From assembly GCA_016287555.1 (NCBI GenBank), contig JAEFAK010000083.1:1-7512 (forward strand): a DNA stretch of 7,512 nt, read 5' to 3'. Positions 1 through 5,134 of the stretch are shown here, in pieces. The position numbers and the translations under genes were made by a program. The stretch is from Oscillospiraceae bacterium (GTDB lineage: Bacteria > Bacillota > Clostridia > Oscillospirales > Oscillospiraceae). Positions within the stretch are counted from its first letter, which is position 1; each line of letters starts with the position of its first letter. Below the pieces are notes generated by a model. That model was not told the DNA's origin, did not search any database, and saw only the letters and a program-made list of their open reading frames with translations.

Positions 1-1
1 C

Positions 2-223
2 GCGACGCTCGGCGTCCCGGTCATAGCGCTCGGCGTGCCGACCGTGATCGAGGCGGGGACGCTCGCCGAGGAGCTCTCCGGCGCGGAGACGGAGCGCGGG
101 GACTTTTTCGTGACGCCGCGCGACGTGGACTCGAGGGTCGCCGACGCGGCAAAGCTCGCGGCCGCCGCGCTCAACCTCGCCCTCCACGAAGGGCTCACGC
201 CGCAGGAGGCCGTCCTGAACTGA
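2..223 (+). CDS. gpr: Spore protease Gpr (germination protease), C-terminal fragment
   Basis: Frame 2 is open from the window edge to a TGA at 221-223 and gives about 73 residues; the 5' end lies outside the window. The fragment reads like the C-terminal end of the Gpr endopeptidase (peptidase family A25). It has a VPVIALGVPTVIEAGTLAEE stretch near its start, then an FFVTPRDVDSRVADAAKLAA stretch, and ends with NLALHEGLTP. Gpr is made as a zymogen in the forespore and degrades the DNA-protecting small acid-soluble spore proteins at germination, so it marks a spore former. The catalytic part and the pro-sequence are not visible. A GTG at 35 could be mistaken for a start, but homologous sequence continues upstream of it. 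Recognition is from remembered family motifs and is fairly secure. Confidence 0.85.
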   Translation, partial: ATLGVPVIALGVPTVIEAGTLAEELSGAETERGDFFVTPRDVDSRVADAAKLAAAALNLALHEGLTPQEAVLN

Positions 224-230
224 TAAAAAC

Positions 231-263
231 CGCCGTTTTCGGCCCTTTTCGGCGCATATTTTT
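231..263 (+). terminator. Weak candidate terminator after gpr
   Basis: CGCCG at 231-235 can pair with CGGCG at 250-254, with a smaller alternative GCCG-TTTT-CGGC hairpin at 232-243. An AT-rich tail with five T's ends at 263. The stem is short and the loop long (14 nt), so this is a weak intrinsic terminator at best. It lies 8 nt after the gpr stop, where one would be expected. Confidence 0.25.
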
Positions 264-264
264 G

Positions 265-293
265 TTGCGGGCCGCGCGCGCGCGTGTTATAAT
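265..293 (+). promoter_or_regulatory. Candidate sigma-A promoter P1 with extended -10
   Basis: A perfect TATAAT at 288-293 is preceded by TG at 285-286, the extended -10 arrangement TGnTATAAT. A weak -35, TTGCGG at 265-270, sits at the ideal 17-bp spacing. The spacer is an alternating GC tract, unusual and stiff. Transcription would start near 300 and run through the hairpin-rich region before the nitroreductase gene. Confidence 0.6.
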
Positions 294-306
294 ACGCGCA
301 GAAATT

Positions 307-405
307 CTTGCTTCGCAAGCTTTTGCGGCTTCGCCGCCGCTCACTGCGCTCGCCCTGCGCTATTGACGGCTTCGCAAAAATGCCCTTGCAGGCAAGCATT
401 TTTGC
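307..405 (+). repeat. Hairpin-rich intergenic element with repeated GCTTCGC motif
   Basis: The stretch holds consecutive short palindromes: CTTGC-TTC-GCAAG (307-319), GCGGC-TTC-GCCGC (325-337), GCGC/GCGC (346-360) and a larger stem at 374-405. The heptamer GCTTCGC occurs three times (310-316, 328-334, 369-375), each time at a hairpin tip or shoulder. No credible coding sequence covers it. It could be a dispersed palindromic repeat (REP- or MITE-like), a structured 5' leader, or a short non-coding RNA transcribed from P1. Nothing inside one window separates these, and I recognise no known riboswitch class. Confidence 0.45.
374..405 (+). terminator. Perfect 10-bp inverted repeat: terminator or operator candidate
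   Basis: GCAAAAATGC at 374-383 is the exact reverse complement of GCATTTTTGC at 396-405, and inside it TTG/CAA (386-388/393-395) extends the hairpin past a CC bulge. The stem carries A5 on the left and T5 on the right, the layout of a bidirectional intrinsic terminator. It also lies directly upstream of the second -10 box (413-418), covering its -35 region, so an operator for the nitroreductase promoter is an equally good reading. Confidence 0.4.
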
Positions 406-409
406 TTCA

Positions 410-418
410 TGGTAAAAT
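410..418 (+). promoter_or_regulatory. Candidate promoter P2, extended -10 only
   Basis: TAAAAT at 413-418 matches five of six bases of the -10 consensus and is preceded by TG at 410-411 (TGnTAAAAT). I see no convincing -35 at 16-18 bp, which extended -10 promoters can do without. Initiation near 425 would give a leader of about 30 nt with the AAAGGGG ribosome-binding site at 441-447 well placed for the ATG at 456. Confidence 0.4.
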
Positions 419-455
419 ACTTGAAAAAACGAAAATCACGAAAGGGGACGCCAAA

Positions 456-968
456 ATGAGCGAAACGATGAGATCCATCCTCAATCGCCGCAGCACACGC
501 AGCTATATGCCCGCGCAGATAACCGACGAGCAGCGCGACGCGATCATCAACGCCGGCCGCTGGGCTCCGACGGCGCGCAACGCGCAGGAGATCAGCATCG
601 CCTGCGTGCAGGACAAGGCTCTGCTCGACCGCCTCGTCGCCGACTTTGCCGGCGGCAAGCCCGGCCCCGGCTTCAACTACGGCGCGCCGACGCTGTTCCT
701 CCTCTACGGGCCGAAGGATTTCCCCTATACGCAGATGGACAGCGGCATAACCGTCGAGAACATGGCGCTCGCCGCCGAGACGCTCGGTCTCGGCTCCGTC
801 ATCATCGGCTGCATCCGCGATTTCATGAACGGCGAACACGGCGAAGGCTGGCGCGCCTGCTTCGGCATAGGCGCGGACAGCGTCTTCACCATCGCGCTCG
901 CCGTCGGCACGGTCAAGGTCCCGACCCCGCCCAAGGACAGGGAGCCCGGCCGCGTTTCGTACTTCTGA
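456..968 (+). CDS. Nitroreductase-family flavoprotein (FMN-dependent oxidoreductase)
   Basis: A 170-residue protein of the nitroreductase fold. Family signatures are RRSTRSY at residues 11-17 (the phosphate-binding start of the FMN site), RWAPTARNAQ at 35-44, APTLFLLYG near 77-85, and the helix DSGITVENMALAAETLGLGS at 95-114 followed by the VIIG strand. The ending ALAVGTVKVPTPPK with RVSYF is also typical. Such proteins bind FMN as homodimers and reduce nitro-compounds, quinones or flavins with NAD(P)H, and the true substrate cannot be read from sequence. The frame stays open upstream to 363, but the ATG at 456 is chosen because AAAGGGG at 441-447 sits 8 nt before it and homology begins there. 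It stands alone between gpr and the parS sites. A terminator-like hairpin follows at 998-1017, so it is probably monocistronic or reads weakly into parA. Confidence 0.88.
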   Translation: MSETMRSILNRRSTRSYMPAQITDEQRDAIINAGRWAPTARNAQEISIACVQDKALLDRLVADFAGGKPGPGFNYGAPTLFLLYGPKDFPYTQMDSGITVENMALAAETLGLGSVIIGCIRDFMNGEHGEGWRACFGIGADSVFTIALAVGTVKVPTPPKDREPGRVSYF

Positions 969-979
969 GCGTAAACTTC

Positions 980-995
980 TGTTTCACGTGAAACG
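980..995 (+). promoter_or_regulatory. parS: parS site 1 (ParB-binding centromere)
   Basis: TGTTTCACGTGAAACG matches the chromosomal parS consensus TGTTNCACGTGAAACA at all but the last base. It contains a perfect 14-bp palindrome. It lies 11 bp after the nitroreductase stop and 70 bp before parA. ParB (encoded at 1840-2685) is expected to load here and spread as a CTP-dependent clamp. Confidence 0.92.
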
Positions 996-997
996 TC

Positions 998-1017
998 CGC
1001 GGTCCTCCCGCGTTTTT
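998..1017 (+). terminator. Small GC hairpin plus T-run between the two parS sites
   Basis: CGCGG (998-1002) pairs with CCGCG (1008-1012) across a 5-nt loop and is followed directly by five T's (1013-1017). The stem is only 5 bp but all G/C, so it could be a modest intrinsic terminator for the nitroreductase transcript. It occupies almost the entire 27-bp space between the parS copies. Confidence 0.45.
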
Positions 1018-1022
1018 CATGC

Positions 1023-1038
1023 CGTTTCACGTGAAACA
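1023..1038 (-). promoter_or_regulatory. parS: parS site 2, inverted copy of site 1
   Basis: CGTTTCACGTGAAACA is the exact reverse complement of site 1, so on the - strand it reads the same 16 bases. It misses the consensus only at the first base. Centre-to-centre distance to site 1 is 43 bp, close to four helical turns, placing both on about the same face of the helix. It ends 27 bp before the parA ATG, so bound ParB could block transcription into parA. Confidence 0.92.
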
Positions 1039-1065
1039 TCCTCCAAAACCGCAAGCGAGGTCAAA

Positions 1066-1830
1066 ATGGGAAAGATAATCGCGCTATTCAACCAGAAAGG
1101 CGGCGTCGGCAAGACCACGACGGGCGTCAACCTCTGCGCGTCGCTGACGCGCATGGGCCGCCGCGTCCTGCTCGTCGACACGGACCCGCAGGGGCACAGC
1201 ACCTCCGGCATGGGCGTCGACAAAAACGGCGCCTCGCCCAACGTGTACGACGTGCTCCTGAACGGCGTCGCGCCCAGGCTCGCCATAAAAAGCACCAAAT
1301 ACGGCGACGTGCTGCCCGCGAACAAGGGGCTTTTCGGCGCCGGCGTGGCGCTGACGGGCGTGGAGCGGCGCGAATACCGCCTCAAGGACGCGCTGGAGCC
1401 GCTGCGCGCGGAGTACGACTACATATTCATCGACTGTCCCGCGCTGCTGGAGCTGCTGACGCTCAACGCGCTGACCGCGGCGGACACGCTTCTCATCCCG
1501 GTCCAGTGCGAATATCTGGCGCTGGAGGGGCTCTCGGACCTGATGGCGACGGTGCGCATGATGAAGGCGCAGCTCAACCCGGGCCTGGAGATCGAGGGCA
1601 TACTGCTGACGATGTACGACGGGCGCACGAACCTCTCCCCGCAGGTCGCGGCGGAGGTGCGCCGCTATTTCAAGGACAGGGTCTTCAAGACCGTGATACC
1701 GCGCAACGTGCGGCTTTCCGAGGCTCCGAGCCACAAAAAGCCCGTCACGGCGTACGATATAGGCTCGCGCGGCGCGAAAGCGTACCTCGACCTGGCCGAG
1801 GAGCTCGATTCCCGCCGCCGCAGGAAGTGA
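1066..1830 (+). CDS. parA: Chromosome-partitioning ATPase ParA (Soj)
   Basis: A 254-residue cytosolic, nucleoid-binding ATPase of the ParA/MinD family. It works with ParB and parS in origin segregation, and in Bacillus-type systems also influences DnaA and sporulation. Visible features are the deviant Walker A KGGVGKTT at residues 11-18, a Walker A'-type DTDPQGHST near 40-48, the Walker B strand YIFIDCPA, the IPVQCEYLALEGL stretch, and the C-terminal VIPRNVRLSEAPSHKKPV block. Length is normal for Soj. Two spots differ from the common form: DPQGH where DPQGN is usual, and DCPALLELLT where DCPPSLGLLT is usual. The frame is open back to a GTG at 988, but that lies inside parS site 1. The ATG at 1066 has GAGG 5 nt upstream and begins the conserved first strand. 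The parB start follows 9 nt after its stop, so the two are co-transcribed. Confidence 0.96.
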   Translation: MGKIIALFNQKGGVGKTTTGVNLCASLTRMGRRVLLVDTDPQGHSTSGMGVDKNGASPNVYDVLLNGVAPRLAIKSTKYGDVLPANKGLFGAGVALTGVERREYRLKDALEPLRAEYDYIFIDCPALLELLTLNALTAADTLLIPVQCEYLALEGLSDLMATVRMMKAQLNPGLEIEGILLTMYDGRTNLSPQVAAEVRRYFKDRVFKTVIPRNVRLSEAPSHKKPVTAYDIGSRGAKAYLDLAEELDSRRRRK

Positions 1831-1839
1831 GAAAGAGAC

Positions 1840-2685
1840 ATGAAGAGTGAAAAAGGACTCGGAACGGGTCTGAGCGCGCTTTTCGGCGAGGCGGCGGCCG
1901 CGGAGGCCGATCGCCCCGAATGCGTGTATCTGGCCGTTTCCGACGTCGAGCCCGACGAGGAGCAGCCGCGCAAGAGCTTCGATCCCGACGCGCTTGCCGA
2001 GCTGGCCGACTCCATAGCCGAGCACGGCGTCATACAGCCCCTGACCGTCCGCAGGCGCGGCGGCAGGTACGTCATCATCGCCGGCGAGCGCCGCTGGAGA
2101 GCGGCCCGCGAGGCGGGCCTGGCCAAGGTCCCCGCCGTCGTCATCGAGGCCGACGACAGGACGGCCGCCATACTCGGCCTCGTGGAGAACCTCCAGCGCG
2201 AGGATCTCGACCCGATGGAGGAGGCGAGCGGCTTCGCCGCGCTGATGGACCGCTTCGGCTTTACGCAGGAGCAGTGCGCCGAGCGCGTGGGGAAGTCGCG
2301 TCCCGCCGTGGCCAACGCCCTGCGTCTGCTGGGTCTGCCCGCCGAGGTCAGGGAGCTCGTGAGCTCCGGCAAACTCAGCGCCGGCCATGCGCGCGCCCTG
2401 CTCGGGCTGGACGGCGACGCGGCCATGATAAAGCTCGCCAAAGAGGCCGTCCAGCGCGGTCTCAGCGTCCGTCAGGTGGAGGCCGCCGTGCGCGGGGCCT
2501 CGAAAAAGCCCACGAAGCGCTCCGCGCCGTCCATCTACGCGGAAAGCCTCTCCCATGAGCTCACGGGCGAGCTCGGAAGGCGCGTGCGCATCGTCGAGGG
2601 GCGCAAAAAGGGCCGCATAGAGGTCGAATACTACGGAAACGAAGATCTCGACAAGGTGATAGCCGCCTTGAAGAAAATAAAGTAA
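1840..2685 (+). CDS. parB: Chromosome-partitioning protein ParB (Spo0J)
   Basis: A 281-residue ParB-family CTPase clamp that loads at parS, spreads along origin DNA and stimulates ParA ATPase. The N-terminus KGLGTGLSALFG (residues 5-16) is the ParA-interacting peptide. The CTP-binding domain shows EQPRKSFD (41-48), GERRWRAA (82-89) and ENLQRED (116-122). A helix-turn-helix at about 142-163 (TQEQCAERVGKSRPAVANAL) reads parS. A basic linker at 220-229 leads to the C-terminal dimerisation region (about 235-281). Length is normal. The start is the only sensible ATG, 9 nt after parA, with an AGGAAG/GAAAGAGA purine stretch as a weak binding site. Unlike the B. subtilis gene, I find no parS inside the coding sequence; its sites lie upstream of parA. 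Confidence 0.96.
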   Translation: MKSEKGLGTGLSALFGEAAAAEADRPECVYLAVSDVEPDEEQPRKSFDPDALAELADSIAEHGVIQPLTVRRRGGRYVIIAGERRWRAAREAGLAKVPAVVIEADDRTAAILGLVENLQREDLDPMEEASGFAALMDRFGFTQEQCAERVGKSRPAVANALRLLGLPAEVRELVSSGKLSAGHARALLGLDGDAAMIKLAKEAVQRGLSVRQVEAAVRGASKKPTKRSAPSIYAESLSHELTGELGRRVRIVEGRKKGRIEVEYYGNEDLDKVIAALKKIK

Positions 2686-2703
2686 GCGAATCGAGGAGCA
2701 AAA

Positions 2704-3996
2704 ATGTTAGATATCAAGCTCATCAGAGACGATCCGGAGGGCGTCAAGCGCCGTCTGAGGGACAAGGGAGCCGACTCCGACGCGGACATCGACCGCATCC
2801 TGGAGCTCGACAAGCTCCGCCGCGACCTCATTTTCCGCACGGAACAGATGAAATCCGAGCGCAACAAGCTCAATTCCGACGTTCCGCGCATAAAAAAGGA
2901 GGGCGGCGACACGACTGCGCTCTTCGCACGCATGAAGGAGCTCGGCGCCGAGGTCAAGGAGTGCGACGCGAAGCTCGGCGAGGTCGAAAAGGAGTACACC
3001 GACCTCATGCTCGGCCTCTGGAACCTGCCCGATCCCGACCTGAAACCGGGCGGCAAGGAGAACAACGAGCCCCTGCGCTACTTCGGCGAGCCCCATAAGT
3101 TCGATTTCGAGCCGAAGCACCACGTGGACCTGTGCACCTCGCTGCGTCTCATCGACTATGAGCGCGGCACGAAGCTCGCCGGCAGCGGCTTCTGGGTCTA
3201 CTGCGGCATGGGCGCGCGCCTCGAGTGGGCGCTGCTCAACTATTTCATCGACACCCACATCGCCGACGGCTACGAGCTCATGCTCGTCCCGCACATGCTC
3301 GAGTACGAATGCGGGCTGACGGCGGGGCAGTTCCCCAAGTTCGCCGACGAGGTCTATAAGATAGCCAACCCGACCGACGACCGCGTGCATTATATGCTCC
3401 CGACGGCGGAGGCGGCGCTCGTCTCCCTGCACAGGAACGAGATACTCGCCGAAGCCGACCTGCCGAAGAAATATATAAGCTATACGCCGTGCTTCCGCCG
3501 CGAGGCGGGCTCCTACAGGAGCGACGAGCGCGGCATGGTCCGCGGCCACCAGTTCAACAAGGTCGAGATGGTCCAGTACACGCTGCCCGAGAAGTCCGAC
3601 GAGGCCTTCGAGGAGCTGGTGGGGAAGGCGGAGCGGCTCGTCAGCGGCCTCGGCTTCCATTTCAGGACGGTCAAGCTCGCCGCGGGCGACTGCTCGGCCA
3701 GCATGGCGCGCACCTACGACATCGAGATACAGATCCCCTCCATGAACGGCTATAAGGAGGTCTCCTCCGTCTCCAACGCGCGCGACTTCCAGGCCCGCCG
3801 CGGCCAGATGCGCGTGAAACGCGCCGACGGGCGCATCGAGTTCGTCCACACGCTCAACGGCAGCGGTCTGGCGACCTCGCGCATCCTGCCCGCCCTCGTC
3901 GAGCAGAACCAGCGCGCCGACGGCTCCGTCGTCGTCCCGGAGGTCCTGCGCAAGTACCTCGGCGGCATCGAGGTCATCACGAAGGACACGAAGTAA
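2704..3996 (+). CDS. serS: Seryl-tRNA synthetase, class II
   Basis: A 430-residue SerRS that charges tRNA-Ser with serine. Residues 1-110 form the tRNA-binding coiled-coil arm: it starts MLDIKLIRDDPEGVKRRLRD and is rich in alternating Lys/Glu. The class II core follows: motif 1 around 165-200, the LPTAEAAL loop at 232-239, motif 2 with YTPCFRREAGS at 260-270 followed by RGHQFNKVEM, and motif 3 with NGSGLATSR at 385-393 and then DGSVVVPEVLRKYLGG. Several core blocks differ from the B. subtilis/E. coli wording (GLATSR for GLAVGR, GMVRGHQFNKVE for GLIRQHQFDKVE, CGLTAGQFPKF for the MYGTGQLPKF type), suggesting a divergent subfamily with catalytic residues retained. GAGGAG at 2693-2698 precedes the ATG by 5 nt. 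It starts 18 nt after parB and is probably in the same transcript. Confidence 0.96.
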   Translation: MLDIKLIRDDPEGVKRRLRDKGADSDADIDRILELDKLRRDLIFRTEQMKSERNKLNSDVPRIKKEGGDTTALFARMKELGAEVKECDAKLGEVEKEYTDLMLGLWNLPDPDLKPGGKENNEPLRYFGEPHKFDFEPKHHVDLCTSLRLIDYERGTKLAGSGFWVYCGMGARLEWALLNYFIDTHIADGYELMLVPHMLEYECGLTAGQFPKFADEVYKIANPTDDRVHYMLPTAEAALVSLHRNEILAEADLPKKYISYTPCFRREAGSYRSDERGMVRGHQFNKVEMVQYTLPEKSDEAFEELVGKAERLVSGLGFHFRTVKLAAGDCSASMARTYDIEIQIPSMNGYKEVSSVSNARDFQARRGQMRVKRADGRIEFVHTLNGSGLATSRILPALVEQNQRADGSVVVPEVLRKYLGGIEVITKDTK

Positions 3997-4006
3997 TTTC
4001 CTATAT

Positions 4007-4043
4007 TTGGCAATTTCGGGCGGGTCGTTACGATTTTTCGTAA
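4007..4043 (+). promoter_or_regulatory. Candidate promoter for the mscL cluster, with palindrome over the -10
   Basis: TTGGCA at 4007-4012 (five of six to the -35 consensus) lies 16 bp before TACGAT at 4029-4034 (four of six to the -10). The -10 is embedded in the perfect palindrome TTACGA-TTTT-TCGTAA (4028-4043). The palindrome lacks a trailing T-run, so it is not a convincing terminator for serS and may be an operator. The remaining 90 bases before mscL hold nothing else I recognise apart from its binding site. Confidence 0.4.
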
Positions 4044-4133
4044 TCAATCCCGCGCCGGAGGCCGTGTTTACAGCGCAAAACCGTAAAAATCCGCGCAGGC
4101 GATCCTGAAAAACATTTTAGGAGGAAAACAGAA

Positions 4134-4619
4134 ATGGCTAAGGAAGAGAAAGAAAAGAAGGGCATAGTCAAGGAATTCAAGGAATTCATAACCCGCGGCA
4201 ACGTCCTCGACATGGCGATAGGCGTCATCATAGCCGGCGCGTTCGGCAAGATCACCGCCTCCCTCGTCAACGACGTCGTGATGCCGTTCATCGGCTTCAT
4301 CTTCGGCGGCGCCGATCTGAGCAAGCTGAACATAACGCTCCGCGAGGCCGTCATGGAGGGCGAGGAGGTCGTCAAGGAGGCCGTCACCATCGGCATCGGC
4401 ACCTTCATCAGCACGATAATCGACTTCATCATCATCGCGCTCATCGTGTTCCTCATCGTCCGCGCCTTCAACCGCGCCCGCGAGGCCGCCGAGAAGAAAA
4501 AGGCCGAGAAGCTCGCCGCAGAGGCCGAGGCTGAGGAGCCCGCGCCCGAGGAGCCGGCCGCTCCGACGACCGAGGAGCTCCTTACCGAGATCCGCGACCT
4601 TCTTCGCGAGGGCAAATAA
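4134..4619 (+). CDS. mscL: Large-conductance mechanosensitive channel MscL
   Basis: A 161-residue inner-membrane channel that opens under membrane tension to release solutes on osmotic downshock. The signature FKEFITRGNVLDMAIGVIIA (residues 15-34) is the amphipathic N-terminal helix running into TM1 (about 24-52, with SLVNDVVMP at 43-51). A periplasmic-type loop spans about 58-85, and TM2 is about 86-110 (GIGTFISTIIDFIIIALIVF). The cytoplasmic tail has a Lys- and Glu/Ala/Pro-rich linker (114-144) and ends with TTEELLTEIRDLLREGK, the usual C-terminal bundle helix. The linker makes it slightly longer than many family members (about 130-150). A strong AGGAGG at 4119-4124 lies 9 nt before the ATG, the best ribosome-binding site in the window, consistent with it being first in its operon. 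Confidence 0.97.
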   Translation: MAKEEKEKKGIVKEFKEFITRGNVLDMAIGVIIAGAFGKITASLVNDVVMPFIGFIFGGADLSKLNITLREAVMEGEEVVKEAVTIGIGTFISTIIDFIIIALIVFLIVRAFNRAREAAEKKKAEKLAAEAEAEEPAPEEPAAPTTEELLTEIRDLLREGK

Positions 4620-5134
4620 TGAAGACTACGACCAAGGCGATCCTGATCTGCCTCGCCGTCATAGCCGCGGGCCTGCTCTTCTGGCGCGGGACCCACGTCG
4701 CCCTCGGCACGGACAGGAAGACCGTGGCCTACGAGACCTTCCAGGACCTCATGATAGAGGCCAAGACCGGCTTTCTGGAGCGCTTCGACGACCTTCAGGA
4801 CTGCGCCTTCCTGCTTTTTGACGACGTCGGACTGAGCGTCGTCGCCGACAGGGCGGGCGCGCCCTACGTGGACGGGGAGGAGCCCCGCCCCGCGTCCGAG
4901 GTCCTGTCCGCGGAGAAGACCGCCGCGCTCGAGGCCGTCATGGGGGAATATGAGAGCGGCACGCGCGTGTCCGGCGTGGAAGTGACGGACAAGGCCGTGC
5001 TGTTCTACTGCGGCTATTACGCCGACGGAGTATACGGGATAATCTATGAGAAGGACCTCGGCAACACGACGGAGTACGAGACCATCGAGCTGACCGAGAA
5101 CTGGCGGATATTCTACCGCCTTCCGACCGTATGA
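4619..5134 (+). CDS. Unrecognised membrane-anchored protein
   Basis: A 171-residue protein that I do not recognise. Residues 7-22 form one hydrophobic segment after three N-terminal charges or polar residues, so it is a signal anchor or uncleaved signal peptide. There is no proper lipobox around the Cys at 11. The rest is soluble and acidic, probably outside the membrane. It has a helical part (about 38-60), a segment with FLLFDDVGLSVVADR, an Ala/Glu helix (92-108) and an aromatic-rich ending with FYCGYYADGVYGIIYEKDLG and WRIFYRLP. The ATG overlaps the mscL stop by one base (TAATG), with GAGGG at 4608-4612 as binding site, and its own stop overlaps the rsmG start (ATGA). Codon use matches its neighbours, so it looks like a resident operon member rather than recent cargo. 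Function is unknown. Confidence 0.8.
   Translation: MKTTTKAILICLAVIAAGLLFWRGTHVALGTDRKTVAYETFQDLMIEAKTGFLERFDDLQDCAFLLFDDVGLSVVADRAGAPYVDGEEPRPASEVLSAEKTAALEAVMGEYESGTRVSGVEVTDKAVLFYCGYYADGVYGIIYEKDLGNTTEYETIELTENWRIFYRLPTV

Noticed and set aside
363..455. Upstream in-frame extension of the nitroreductase from 363
   Set aside because: The extension runs through the hairpin element and lacks family similarity. AAAGGGG is placed for the ATG at 456.
1040..1060. CCTC pairing with the parA GAGG ribosome-binding site as a translational switch
   Set aside because: It is only 4 bp with a 13-nt loop, too weak to claim.
988..1065. Upstream GTG start at 988 for parA, adding 26 residues
   Set aside because: The GTG is inside parS site 1 and the added residues are unlike ParA. 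The ATG at 1066 has a binding site and starts at the conserved strand.
1084..2556. Long open frame (490 codons) on the - strand opposite parA/parB
   Set aside because: It is a shadow of high-GC codon bias. The + strand carries two fully conserved proteins over the same bases, and the antisense translation is low-complexity with no motif.
2707..4047. 446-codon open frame on the - strand opposite serS
   Set aside because: It is antisense to a well-conserved serS and rich in Leu/Val/Ala/Glu from reversed codons, with no domain recognised.
4067..4090. TTTACA -35-like box with an A-rich stretch as another mscL promoter
   Set aside because: The nearest -10-like sequence is only about 12 bp away, too close for a functional pair.
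4170..4187. Tandem 9-bp repeat AAGGAATTC x2 at the start of mscL
   Set aside because: It encodes KEFKEF in the conserved amphipathic helix, so protein constraint explains it.
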